IMG/VR virus record: IMGVR_UViG_3300025138_000091
Span: 1 to 42,142 of that record
Length of the DNA: 42,142 nt
Strand: one strand, 5' to 3'
From: a virus
Made by a program: the position numbers and the translations under genes. How positions within the stretch are numbered: the stretch's first letter is position 1; each line of letters opens with the position of its first letter. The notes beneath the pieces are model-generated. The model ran no database searches. It saw nothing but the letters and a program-made list of their open reading frames with translations, and was not told the origin of the DNA. Shown piece after piece: positions 15,816 through 22,944 of the stretch.

Positions 15816-16509
15816 ACCAATTATACTAGATGAACTTTACAAGATGAAGGGGTCATTCGCTGACGCCACATTTGATGGGTTCGTTTTGACCATAGATGAC
15901 TTCTATGAGAATGCAGAAGATTTATATCAACACATTACGAACAGAGATTACCCAATGTGGAAATATAATACAGAGTCACCTACTAAAAATGGTATCGACT
16001 ATCTTGATTGCAGAATCGTAGACAAGGTGGGGCACCCTACAAGACTATATGAAATGGAACATCAACGACTATTAGATGTATGTCGTCAGTATTACTGGAA
16101 AGGCGAGTACGATTGGTCACGACTATATGAGTTCAATTGTTTTCAAACTATAGAAGACTTTAAACCAGACATGCAACATTACCCACATATTGACAGTAGA
16201 CTAGATACACCAGACAATTGTGCGACACTCAATATGTTAGTGTTCATGGACAAACAAGACGATGGTGGCACTGCGGTATATGACGGTGAATGGATTACTA
16301 ACGATGAAGACATGGAGTTATTATATCCTGTCGAAGAGAGATTCAATGTACGAAGAGTAATACCTGCAAAGTTTAATAGATGTGTTATCTTTCCAGGTAA
16401 TCACATGCATGGTGCTTGGATTAATGATTATAATAAATACAAGAACAATTGGAGATTCACACAAGTGACCTTCTTTCATCCCACAGGAGGGAATAACAAT
16501 GGCAATTAA
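15808..16509 (+). CDS. 2OG-Fe(II) oxygenase family protein
   Basis: This encodes 233 residues from ATG 15808, which overlaps the preceding stop; an in-frame start 21 nt earlier is less likely. The iron site is H127-x-D129 in HYPHIDSR and a distal His in GNHMHGAWI (H199 or H201), with R216 placed to bind 2-oxoglutarate. The fold is the prolyl-4-hydroxylase-like beta-helix. The overlap with both neighbours shows that the oxygenase block is translated as a unit. Confidence 0.75.
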   Translation: MSKPIILDELYKMKGSFADATFDGFVLTIDDFYENAEDLYQHITNRDYPMWKYNTESPTKNGIDYLDCRIVDKVGHPTRLYEMEHQRLLDVCRQYYWKGEYDWSRLYEFNCFQTIEDFKPDMQHYPHIDSRLDTPDNCATLNMLVFMDKQDDGGTAVYDGEWITNDEDMELLYPVEERFNVRRVIPAKFNRCVIFPGNHMHGAWINDYNKYKNNWRFTQVTFFHPTGGNNNGN

Positions 16510-17272
16510 CATGGGTACATATTCAGAACCAAAACTGGGTGGTGCAGAAGAAGAGAATAACAAAGAAGTAATAGAAGACAAATACTCAGGCGAACAGTTT
16601 GAGATAGAGAGACATACAGACTTCATAACTACATTACCTAGAATCATTAATGAAGCAGGTGTTGACCATATCATGGAACAATTCAATAGTTGCGCCATAG
16701 ATGACGATACTCATTATAATCCTGACAACAGTGAAGTAATTCCTAGTGATAAAATCATAGAACATAATCTATCTTACAAGTACCAGGCAGATATGAATAA
16801 GATTCATATGACTGTTGCATCTGGTTCAAAAGAGTTTAATGCTTGTCTAGATGTGTTCGAACATCTTATACCAGAACATCCTGATTTTGAGACAATCACA
16901 TATATGCAGATTGTACACTATGGTCAAGACTCTATGTTTCCGTTTCATAAAGACATTGCAGAAGACACCGACTTTGGTACTATGATAATGCAACTGAACG
17001 ATGAGTACAAAGGTGGTCAATTAAATGTTGAAGGTAATATAATTGCAAACAACGAAGGTACATGTACCTTCTTTAACAACTCAACACAAATGTGGCATGG
17101 TGTAGAACCTATCTATGAAGGCGACAGATATGTACTACTCGTATGGTTCGGGCGTGATGAAAACGATTTGAGAGGAGAAGAAGATGACGGATCAGATGAC
17201 AACAGCGAAATGCAGTCAATGTCAGAAAGTTCTGAGTCTACAGGAAGTGAAGTACCACTCACCGATGAATAA
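16499..17272 (+). CDS. 2OG-Fe(II) oxygenase with acidic C-terminal tail
   Basis: This encodes 257 residues behind a strong AGGAGG Shine-Dalgarno. The catalytic core is clear: H150-x-D152 in FPFHKDI, GGQLNVEG strand, H200 in MWHGVE and R210 for 2-oxoglutarate. The core ends near residue 225. The remaining tail is a Glu/Asp/Ser low-complexity region (about 226-257). That tail is encoded by DNA that also carries, in another frame, a small zinc-ribbon gene beginning at 17184. The substrate is unknown. Confidence 0.8.
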   Translation: MAINMGTYSEPKLGGAEEENNKEVIEDKYSGEQFEIERHTDFITTLPRIINEAGVDHIMEQFNSCAIDDDTHYNPDNSEVIPSDKIIEHNLSYKYQADMNKIHMTVASGSKEFNACLDVFEHLIPEHPDFETITYMQIVHYGQDSMFPFHKDIAEDTDFGTMIMQLNDEYKGGQLNVEGNIIANNEGTCTFFNNSTQMWHGVEPIYEGDRYVLLVWFGRDENDLRGEEDDGSDDNSEMQSMSESSESTGSEVPLTDE

Positions 17273-17360
17273 CGGTCATGTTGAACATGTCTGGTGTGAT
17301 GCATATTGCAGTCACGACTGGCATTGTGAGAATAGACCAAGAGACGAAGAATGGCGATGA
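17184..17360 (+). CDS. Small zinc-ribbon protein encoded across the tail of the previous gene
   Basis: This encodes 58 residues in a frame different from the overlapping oxygenase tail. A GAGGAG Shine-Dalgarno lies 6 nt before ATG 17184. Cysteines C10-x2-C13 and C38-x3-C42, with further Cys/His at 44-48, form a plausible zinc-binding knuckle pair. The terminal RPRDEEWR is typical of a compact folded protein end. Its stop overlaps ATG 17357 of the next oxygenase (ATGA), which strengthens the case. Function unknown; DNA, RNA or protein binding are all possible. Confidence 0.6.
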   Translation: MTDQMTTAKCSQCQKVLSLQEVKYHSPMNNGHVEHVWCDAYCSHDWHCENRPRDEEWR

Positions 17361-17989
17361 ACGAAGATAACAACGAAGTCAAGTATAATGTGAACAACTG
17401 GAAAGACCATGGTGACCACATTAAGACTATTGATGACTGTTTTGACCCAAGTCTAATAGACGATTGTATCAGAGTATTCGAGAACGCAGAAGAACATGGT
17501 CTAACTAAGAACAGAGTTTCAGACGGACATAGAAACGCAGGTAAATGGACAGGTGAAGACACTTCAATATATTGGAGTGCAATGGACACGATGATTAATG
17601 CACCCCTTAAAGAGTTGGGTGAGATAGTCAACAATGAAATCATACCCAAATGGGGTGAAGAGTACCCACTAGTTGGTTCAGGTATAGTCAAAGACTTATA
17701 TGTAAGTCAGTTGAAGATGCAGAAGACGAGACCATCTGAAGGGTATCACTCATGGCATTGTGAGTACACTAATCAACTGCAAGATGTAAGAACAGCACTT
17801 GCATTCATGGTGTATCTCAATGATGTAGATGAGGGCGGTGAGACAGAGTTTTTATATCAGTCAAAGAGAGTTTCGCCAAGATTTAATAGATTTGTGGTCT
17901 GGCCAGCAGGGTGGACACATATACATAGAGGTAACCCACCTCTATCAAATGATAAGTATGTAATCACAGGGTGGGTAAGTATTATATAA
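17357..17989 (+). CDS. 2OG-Fe(II) oxygenase, prolyl-4-hydroxylase-like
   Basis: This encodes 210 residues from ATG 17357, which overlaps the stop of the zinc-ribbon gene; ATG 17351 would add two residues. The Fe site appears as H134-x-E136 in SWHCEYT, using Glu instead of Asp, with a distal His in GWTHIHRG (188/190) and Lys200 for 2-oxoglutarate. The linking segment YLNDVDEGGETEF is the hallmark of prolyl-4-hydroxylase-type phage oxygenases. It closes the oxygenase block. Confidence 0.8.
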   Translation: MNEDNNEVKYNVNNWKDHGDHIKTIDDCFDPSLIDDCIRVFENAEEHGLTKNRVSDGHRNAGKWTGEDTSIYWSAMDTMINAPLKELGEIVNNEIIPKWGEEYPLVGSGIVKDLYVSQLKMQKTRPSEGYHSWHCEYTNQLQDVRTALAFMVYLNDVDEGGETEFLYQSKRVSPRFNRFVVWPAGWTHIHRGNPPLSNDKYVITGWVSII

Positions 17990-17995
17990 AACCCC

Positions 17996-18024
17996 TTGTG
18001 CATTAATGCATAATATATTATAAT
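17996..18024 (+). promoter_or_regulatory. Sigma70-like promoter overlapped by a 12-bp palindrome
   Basis: TTGTGC (17996-18001) and TATAAT (18019-18024) are separated by 17 nt. The perfect palindrome TGCATTAATGCA (17999-18010) covers the end of the -35 element and the spacer, a good place for a repressor. ATG 18033 lies 8 nt after the -10 and has no Shine-Dalgarno. Confidence 0.45.
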
Positions 18025-18032
18025 GGTTGTAC

Positions 18033-18377
18033 ATGGCATTTTTGAATTTAGGTAATAGTATTAAGTATGGTCCTCACGGTAAACGCCGTAAGACTAAAGC
18101 ATTTAGTACCAAATCCAAAACTACTAAATACAATGAGTTAATCGCAAGACAACAAGTTCAATATGACCAAGTGATGTCTGAAATGATTAAACAAGAATAT
18201 CCTTCGTATGTAAGTGACAATCTATGTGTCGGTAATCCAACACCACGCAGAGAGAATCTTATATATTCAGGTGAAAGAAAACTAATTGGTATTGGTGTTA
18301 TGCATAAGTCTAACCTAGTACCAGTTTTTGCAGAAGATAAACAATACGCCAAAGATTTGGCACGAATGAGGAGATAG
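18033..18377 (+). CDS. Conserved marine T4-like phage protein, function unknown
   Basis: This encodes 114 residues. A basic N-terminus (GPHGKRRKTKAFSTKSKTTK) precedes a helical region, a SGERKLIGIGVMHKSNLVPVF strand pair (about 80-100) and a basic end in ARMRR. I recognise the conserved block IGIGVMHKSNLVPVF from marine T4-like phages, without a known function. ATG 18033 is preferred over the in-frame TTG at 18027. It sits just downstream of a -10 box, so its transcript may be leaderless. Confidence 0.65.
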   Translation: MAFLNLGNSIKYGPHGKRRKTKAFSTKSKTTKYNELIARQQVQYDQVMSEMIKQEYPSYVSDNLCVGNPTPRRENLIYSGERKLIGIGVMHKSNLVPVFAEDKQYAKDLARMRR

Positions 18378-18381
18378 AAAA

Positions 18382-19299
18382 ATGGCATTTAATATTGCTA
18401 CAGTGTGTTTGAAAAACGACCCTACAACTACACCGGAGGATGTTGTCAAACTAAAATTATCATTAGACGCTAATCGTCTATTAATGCATGAAGGTATGCA
18501 AATCAGTAAACTAACTGTATTCACCGACTATGAGAAGTCAGACTTCATTGCAGTTCAACCTACATGGACAGGTCCAAATGACCAAGAGGGTATGGATCCC
18601 AATGTAGAATCAGGTATGGTTCGTGAAGAGATTCCAAGTGACTATACACACCCAAGTCATGCAATCAAACATGTATTCAAAAACGACAGATATGCTGAAC
18701 ATGATAAAGTCATGGTAATACACCCAAGAGTCAAGTGGCGTAATCTAGGTCATAGTATCATCTTCTCTACATTACCAGACAAAGGTAATCCTAATCACTC
18801 ATCATACACCATATCTGAAGAAGATAGAAAGTCAATCATTGAGAACAATTGGGCGACACTCAATCTTGCAGTAGACTGGACAGAATCAGAATCGACTCAG
18901 TTCATGCCTCAGTTCTTTCAGTTTAACTATGATGAACACGAAGAACTTACTAAGAAGATGTTCGATGGTACACTAGACAAGTATGAGACATTCATGCACT
19001 TCATTGAAGAAGAATATGACGAGTTCGTATTACCAATGATGCCTGCTGTGTTAGGTAAGTACTATGCATGTAATCATGCAAAGAACAAAGAACTGAATGA
19101 GATGTATGAGAAGAATGTTAGACCATTATTTCCAGCACTATGGCGTGGTACAGGTGGTGATGAAGAGGCGAAGTATGTTTCGTTTCAACATGACTACAGA
19201 GACATGACTAAACAATGTTCATTGTTATTCTTTGATGAGACAGATGGTCCTATCGATAACGATTACTTCGCTCAGATGTTTCTAGTTGCGAATCCGTAA
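18382..19299 (+). CDS. Protein of unknown function (305 aa)
   Basis: A strong GAGGAG Shine-Dalgarno supports ATG 18382. The N-terminal part has alternating strands (NIATVCLKND; KLTVFTDYEKSDF; KVMVIHPRVKW) resembling a nucleotide-sugar-binding alpha/beta fold. No DxD motif is firmly placed, so a glycosyltransferase-like role is only a guess. The C-terminal half is helical and acidic with a FHMFIEEEYDEF-like region near 210-220. The gene ends 20 nt before the terminator hairpin that separates it from the leftward genes. Confidence 0.55.
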   Translation: MAFNIATVCLKNDPTTTPEDVVKLKLSLDANRLLMHEGMQISKLTVFTDYEKSDFIAVQPTWTGPNDQEGMDPNVESGMVREEIPSDYTHPSHAIKHVFKNDRYAEHDKVMVIHPRVKWRNLGHSIIFSTLPDKGNPNHSSYTISEEDRKSIIENNWATLNLAVDWTESESTQFMPQFFQFNYDEHEELTKKMFDGTLDKYETFMHFIEEEYDEFVLPMMPAVLGKYYACNHAKNKELNEMYEKNVRPLFPALWRGTGGDEEAKYVSFQHDYRDMTKQCSLLFFDETDGPIDNDYFAQMFLVANP

Positions 19300-19318
19300 G
19301 TCATTGATTTGATTGAGA

Positions 19319-19343
19319 AAAGGGACTTGATGTCCCTTTTTTT
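19319..19343. terminator. Bidirectional intrinsic terminator
   Basis: AAAGGGAC (19319-19326) pairs perfectly with GTCCCTTT (19332-19339) around a 5-nt loop. On the plus strand it is followed by a T-run through 19343. On the minus strand the four A residues at 19318-19321 provide a T-run. It lies between two convergent genes and can terminate both. Confidence 0.85.
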
Positions 19344-20499
19344 ATAGTATTACTTTTTTGATTGCAGACTTAGATGTATAGTCTAACATGATATGCGAGG
19401 GGTATTGACCACCTTGTTTATTACGAATGTTCATCTTGAAGTCATAATACTTATTAGAGAACTCAACATCTATTCTCTTACCATTACCTTTCTTACCGCC
19501 GTAGAAGACTTTGATAGAACTACCTGATATATTAGCGTATTCTTTATTCTCTTTCTCACCTACCCACCAGTAATATATTTTACCATTGAGTTCATGTATC
19601 ATGAAGTAGTTAGCACCGATTGCTGTTTGCATGAATTTAGATAGAGTTGATTTGGGTACATGTTTAGTGACATCTTCTGCTTGACCTATACGAGGTCCAT
19701 CTTTCACATAAGAGTTGAATACTGTACAGAACTTATTGTTGTCTATACCAAATGCATTGAGTAACGCCAACCCTGCTGGGCGCTTGACTTGACCATTCTG
19801 TATTTCAGATTGTAGAAATATATCTTTCGCTACACCTGCATTGATGAAGGTTAAGGTTGAACCTGCCTTCAACGATAGATACGCATCTTGTTTACCAGAC
19901 ATTTCGACCGTGATGTCAGTAAGTTTCTCACCATGGTCGCCAGGTCTCATAGGTTCGATATAGGGTTTACCAGAAGTGAACTTAATAGGGCGAGACTGAT
20001 TCATACCACCCATCTGTTTCGCCTTAGTCGGGCGAGAGTTAAGTTCTTTAGATATAAGGTCAAGTAACTTCTTCGACTCTTTAGCATATTGACCACTACA
20101 ACAACGACTTGTGAGACATTCAATTAAACGAGTCTCAAGTTCCGCCTCAAACTGGTGACCCTTGTTACCTTGACTCCCTTGACCACCAAACTCCGCAGAC
20201 TTTTCTATGTCACTGAGTTTGACTGTTACTCTCTTACCATCACTACCTTTACCTCTAAGAAATATCTTCGCCTTATTACCAGTCTCAGCAGATATCAATC
20301 TATCGTACAAGTCAGGTCTAAACTTCTTATACAAGTCACCACCAATCTCTATAGACTCAGAGAAGAACAAACCGTCAGTCTTATGCATCCAGTTGTTTTC
20401 GTTATTACCACCATCTTCTCCTTTGCGCCCAAAGGTCTTATCAATGAACTTCTTATTGTTCATTCGTTTTCTTAAGTCAGGATACGATAGAGTTGCCAT
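19342..20499 (-). CDS. Unidentified 385-aa protein, possible PD-(D/E)xK-like nuclease
   Basis: Leftward gene whose stop touches the terminator. It encodes 385 residues, basic and Gly/Lys-rich. A segment in the middle reads DITVEMSGKQDAYLSLKAG, that is, an acidic residue followed by a strand ending in x-S-L-K, which resembles the core of PD-(D/E)xK endonucleases; an upstream Glu in HQFEAELETRLIE could complete the site. Several Gly-rich turns and a C-terminal beta-rich part follow. No family is assigned with confidence; restriction-type or virion DNA-binding proteins are alternatives. It is the last gene of the leftward transcript. Confidence 0.5.
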   Translation of the reverse strand: MATLSYPDLRKRMNNKKFIDKTFGRKGEDGGNNENNWMHKTDGLFFSESIEIGGDLYKKFRPDLYDRLISAETGNKAKIFLRGKGSDGKRVTVKLSDIEKSAEFGGQGSQGNKGHQFEAELETRLIECLTSRCCSGQYAKESKKLLDLISKELNSRPTKAKQMGGMNQSRPIKFTSGKPYIEPMRPGDHGEKLTDITVEMSGKQDAYLSLKAGSTLTFINAGVAKDIFLQSEIQNGQVKRPAGLALLNAFGIDNNKFCTVFNSYVKDGPRIGQAEDVTKHVPKSTLSKFMQTAIGANYFMIHELNGKIYYWWVGEKENKEYANISGSSIKVFYGGKKGNGKRIDVEFSNKYYDFKMNIRNKQGGQYPSHIMLDYTSKSAIKKVIL

Positions 20500-20507
20500 A
20501 GTACTAT

Positions 20508-21161
20508 TTATCTCTTGAAGAAGTTGTTAAAGAAGTTTATGTTCATAATAAATCTATCAGAGTCACCACCTACATAAGAATGCCACGAATGACTACTCGA
20601 ACGGAACATATACGCCTCATTAATATTCCAAGGTATCATAGTACCATCAGTGGTGTCAACCTTAAATCTATTCTCACCATGAAAGATGGTACTATTATTC
20701 ACATCAGGATAAATGGGTACAAGTATAGTCATTAACTTACCACCATCGTTATGAATAGGGTAAGGGCGCATGTGCTTAGGACTACATTGCATATGATGAT
20801 TACACCAGTCAGGTACATTGTTATTCACATCCTCTAAATCATTACCATTCTTACAATACTCAACACCATTCACTTCCGTAGACACTGAAAACGCTTCCCA
20901 ATTCTCATACAACCACTTCACCTTTGAAGTCATAAAAGTATCACGCACTACCGTAGATACTTGTCCGCTATCCTTAGGGTATAACGCACCATAAGGAACA
21001 CGCCGATTAGGGTAAACATCACTACTCACCACCCCAAGATTCACCGCCATAGTCCGTAGATACTCAAGCTCGCTATCCGAATAGAAGTTAGGTATAATAT
21101 AGAGACGACCCATAACAGACTCATCCCAAGGATATCGATGATGTTCGAAGGGTAACTCCAC
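20508..21161 (-). CDS. 2OG-Fe(II) oxygenase family protein (leftward)
   Basis: This encodes 217 residues. The iron-binding triad is H137-x-D139 in YPIHNDGG, a distal His in SSHSWHSY (H191 or H194), and R203 for 2-oxoglutarate. The region between them has the strand spacing of the P4H-like beta-helix. It is the only one of the eight superfamily members in the window on the minus strand. It lies between the nuclease-like gene (8 nt spacing) and a membrane protein whose stop immediately abuts its start. Confidence 0.75.
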   Translation of the reverse strand: MELPFEHHRYPWDESVMGRLYIIPNFYSDSELEYLRTMAVNLGVVSSDVYPNRRVPYGALYPKDSGQVSTVVRDTFMTSKVKWLYENWEAFSVSTEVNGVEYCKNGNDLEDVNNNVPDWCNHHMQCSPKHMRPYPIHNDGGKLMTILVPIYPDVNNSTIFHGENRFKVDTTDGTMIPWNINEAYMFRSSSHSWHSYVGGDSDRFIMNINFFNNFFKR

Positions 21162-21440
21162 CTAATGTCTATCCTCAATATCATCGTACCTACCAGAGAA
21201 GTACATACGAGTATAGTAGAGGCGTATATAAGATATGATTGTCATAGAGGTGATATTGACTAATGAGAGTACCCACCAGTCTGTTACATTGAACACCTCA
21301 CGCATACAATACATGATGAGAACGATGATAGGTGCTTGTGTAACGAGACCACTGAGTATAGTGAAAGATGTCTCTCTATGCGCTAACGCCTGTTTCCGTG
21401 AGGGTTTGAATATTTTATTGAGTAGTGCGAGTAGGTTCAT
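21162..21440 (-). CDS. Small two-span membrane protein (leftward)
   Basis: This encodes 92 residues. A basic N-terminus (NKIFKPSRKQALAHRET) leads into two hydrophobic spans (about 26-45 and 53-72), followed by a short charged tail. It is the first gene of the leftward island; its start faces the promoter-rich region 21441-21900. No clear minus-strand promoter was found by eye. The function is unknown. Confidence 0.6.
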   Translation of the reverse strand: MNLLALLNKIFKPSRKQALAHRETSFTILSGLVTQAPIIVLIMYCMREVFNVTDWWVLSLVNITSMTIISYIRLYYTRMYFSGRYDDIEDRH

Positions 21441-21635
21441 AATATAATGTGTGCAGTAGTGTGTAATTGTGTGAGAATATATTCATATTTATGTGTATTG
21501 GAGAAGTAGCGAATAAACATGGGTAGCGTGATGTGGTAGAGAGAAGCAGGACAGAGGATTAGTTGAGAGGCGCCTCAGAGGGACACGAGAGGGGATAGTG
21601 CCCACTACCGCTGTGTTGCACCATGCAGACAGGGG

Positions 21636-21665
21636 TTGACAATGACCCTCACTTTTTGATACTAT
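21636..21665 (+). promoter_or_regulatory. Early-type promoter with TCACTTTTTG spacer (copy 1)
   Basis: TTGACA (21636-21641), an 18-nt spacer ending in CTCACTTTTTGA, and TACTAT (21660-21665). The spacer motif CACTTTTTG is shared with four other promoters in this window. The first ATG downstream (21672) opens only an 8-codon frame, so this promoter may drive a short RNA or read through to 21900. Confidence 0.65.
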
Positions 21666-21752
21666 GGATACATGAGAGAGACAACCAATATGAATTAGAC
21701 AGGGTAACAGGCGAAGGACCATATGTCTGTTAGGTCCATGTGCAAGGTGAAG

Positions 21753-21771
21753 TGACTCCACAAAGGAGTCA
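21753..21771 (+). repeat. 7-bp hairpin in the early leader
   Basis: TGACTCC (21753-21759) and GGAGTCA (21765-21771) form a perfect stem with a 5-nt loop. No T-run follows, so it is not a standard terminator. It lies about 100 nt downstream of the first early promoter. Confidence 0.4.
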
Positions 21772-21863
21772 TCCCTATACATGGGTGGATTGGATGTGTG
21801 ATACTCCTACTCCATGCAATAGCTATGACTACCAGGTAGACATGGGTGTGGACTCTGTAGGGG

Positions 21864-21893
21864 TTGACAATGGGTCTCACTTTTTGTTATGGT
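21864..21893 (+). promoter_or_regulatory. Early-type promoter with TCACTTTTTG spacer (copy 2)
   Basis: TTGACA (21864-21869), 18-nt spacer ending in CTCACTTTTTGT, and TATGGT (21888-21893). It differs from copy 1 at only a few spacer positions. The next start codon (21900) is at the predicted transcription start. Confidence 0.65.
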
Positions 21894-21899
21894 ATCCAT

Positions 21900-22034
21900 A
21901 TGATGACAAACAACCAAAGAAGACTGAGAAGAATTGACATATGGTTTTGCAACAGTTCGTTCTGTGCCTTCCTATGCATGTTCGGTATACCTTTGAGTAT
22001 CATCATGTTAATAAATGGAGTAACAAATGGTTAA
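21900..22034 (+). CDS. Small early membrane protein
   Basis: This encodes 44 residues (43 if the second ATG at 21903 is used). A basic N-terminus (MMTNNQRRLRRIDIW) is followed by one hydrophobic span (about 22-39) with three Cys in its first half. It lies immediately behind an early promoter and overlaps the next gene by 8 nt. It is likely one of the small early membrane proteins that phages use to alter the host; no family is recognised. Confidence 0.5.
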   Translation: MMTNNQRRLRRIDIWFCNSSFCAFLCMFGIPLSIIMLINGVTNG

Positions 22035-22248
22035 TGGTTTGAAAGGTACCCATATCGCTACTGGTATACCAGTGGAGATAAACCTTAATGGGAAAGAGAT
22101 GCAGCTCGCTATGTGTATGGGTGACCATATCAATGAGTGTTGGGAGATGATGAACGCTAGTGTCCTGAGTAGGGGTGAGTGTGGTGTCATAGGAGAGGTA
22201 GAGGTTGATGCAATAGTCATCGGCGGTGTCTCTAAGAAATTCCACTAG
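22027..22248 (+). CDS. Small early protein of unknown function
   Basis: This encodes 73 residues, with GGAG upstream of ATG 22027. It is a compact alpha/beta sequence rich in Gly, Met and Val, with three Cys residues and no membrane span. Its stop lies within the -35 element of the next promoter. Unknown function; host-takeover role inferred only from its early-promoter context. Confidence 0.5.
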   Translation: MVNGLKGTHIATGIPVEINLNGKEMQLAMCMGDHINECWEMMNASVLSRGECGVIGEVEVDAIVIGGVSKKFH

Positions 22249-22274
22249 ACAATGACTGCATCCAGTGTTATACT
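22246..22274 (+). promoter_or_regulatory. Promoter of the structured RNA
   Basis: TAGACA (22246-22251) and TATACT (22269-22274) are separated by 17 nt. The spacer lacks the CACTTTTTG motif, so this is a different class from the neighbouring early promoters. The predicted start is near 22281, at the head of a 240-nt stretch with no gene. Confidence 0.55.
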
Positions 22275-22280
22275 GGTGTA

Positions 22281-22527
22281 TATTAAAGGGTTCATCTGAG
22301 AGTTACCTATAATATATCATGCATATGTGAAAGTCTCAGAGGTTGATGTCCGAACATCCATGGAGGGGAATGAAAACGCCCCTCCACCCCTATGGGTAGG
22401 GGAGAGTGATAGAGCGTCTTAGAACGACTCTCTGTATGTCTAACAAACAGTCCAGCTGAATTCCTCAGCGTTGGTCCACTAGTGTTAAGGCATCGGGATG
22501 ACCTAGACGCCAAAGTAAATTTTTTTT
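22281..22527 (+). ncRNA. Candidate structured non-coding RNA of about 245 nt
   Basis: A promoter precedes and a run of eight T follows (22520-22527); no convincing gene lies between. Successive stems are visible. GATGT/ACATC (22345-22349 with 22354-22358, loop CCGA). TGGAGGGG/CCCCTCCA (22361-22368 with 22379-22386). CCCCTA/TAGGGG (22387-22392 with 22397-22402, loop TGGG). AGAGT/ACTCT (22403-22407 with 22427-22431). GCTGA/TCAGC (22455-22459 with 22465-22469). A bipartite stem joins GCGT and GGTC (22468-22476) to GACC and ACGC (22500-22510). The last two stems share bases and exclude each other. It resembles no RNA family I know. It could be a free regulatory RNA or the leader of the following membrane genes. 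Confidence 0.6.
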
Positions 22528-22541
22528 AGGAGATTATAATT

Positions 22542-22637
22542 ATGCCAACCAATGAACAGTTCGATAGAGTAGAGAGATTACTGATAGGTCTCTATGTGTT
22601 TATACCACTAGCATTTATATTAGGTGAAATACTATGA
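22542..22637 (+). CDS. Tiny membrane protein downstream of the structured RNA
   Basis: This encodes 31 residues, with a strong TAGGAG Shine-Dalgarno right after the T-run that ends the structured RNA. Eleven hydrophilic residues are followed by a hydrophobic span (about 13-30). The stop overlaps the next start as ATGA. The position suggests its expression depends on read-through past, or regulation by, the upstream RNA fold. Confidence 0.5.
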   Translation: MPTNEQFDRVERLLIGLYVFIPLAFILGEIL

Positions 22638-22777
22638 GTGGTCTAGAAATTTTTTTCTTGGGCCTTGCGAGTCTCCTAGGCGTTGTGTGTCTATATCTTA
22701 TGACACATGTGAATGAAGAGCAGAAGACAGGTACTTACATACCTCTGATATGGGAGAAAGACTATTGGAAGAAGTAA
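22634..22777 (+). CDS. Small membrane protein
   Basis: This encodes 47 residues. One membrane span (about 4-24) is followed by a charged tail rich in Lys, Glu and Trp. It overlaps the upstream gene by 4 nt and the downstream gene by 28 nt. It is part of a run of small membrane genes in the early region; function unknown. Confidence 0.5.
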   Translation: MSGLEIFFLGLASLLGVVCLYLMTHVNEEQKTGTYIPLIWEKDYWKK

Positions 22778-22944
22778 GGTGGTTTAAGATAATTAAACAT
22801 GCACTAGGGTCTTTTGGTAAAGACGATGGGTATGACAAAGCCAATGAAGTCCTTATTACATATGTTCGTATGTCTATAGTGGGTTCTAATCTACTATGCG
22901 TATGGATAATCATTATTAATATCATTATAGGATGGATGCAATGA
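22750..22944 (+). CDS. Small protein with C-terminal membrane span
   Basis: This encodes 64 residues. A soluble, charged N-terminal two-thirds precedes a strongly hydrophobic C-terminal segment (about 43-61, ICVWIIIINIIIGW type). Its stop overlaps the start of the next membrane protein (ATGA). Tail-anchored topology is likely. No family is recognised. Confidence 0.5.
   Translation: MGERLLEEVRWFKIIKHALGSFGKDDGYDKANEVLITYVRMSIVGSNLLCVWIIIINIIIGWMQ

Larger units (their letters stand above)
21441..21899. other. Long intergenic region with two early promoters, no convincing gene
   Basis: About 460 nt between the divergent leftward and rightward transcripts. It contains two near-identical promoters (21636-21665 and 21864-21893) 228 nt apart and a 7-bp hairpin at 21753-21771. 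Behind the first promoter only an 8-codon frame begins at the predicted transcription start (21672). A longer open frame through 21740-21937 runs across the second promoter and lacks a ribosome binding site, so I do not call it. Confidence 0.6.

Noticed and set aside
18123-18130. ACTAAATA inside the gene at 18033, and similar boxes within other genes (for example near 28500 and 36165)
   Set aside because: They lie within coding sequence with no start codon in the right place. They show that the short motif also occurs by chance in this AT-rich DNA.
21740-21937. 65-codon open frame on the plus strand across the second early promoter
   Set aside because: It starts with GTG without a Shine-Dalgarno, runs through the promoter at 21864-21893, and overlaps the better small gene at 21900 in another frame.
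22346-22399. 17-codon frame inside the structured RNA
   Set aside because: No Shine-Dalgarno, and both halves of it are part of strong stems. It looks like chance.
22307-22513. Minus-strand open frame opposite the structured RNA
   Set aside because: No start signals, odd composition, and it mirrors paired stems. It is a by-product of a stop-poor non-coding stretch.
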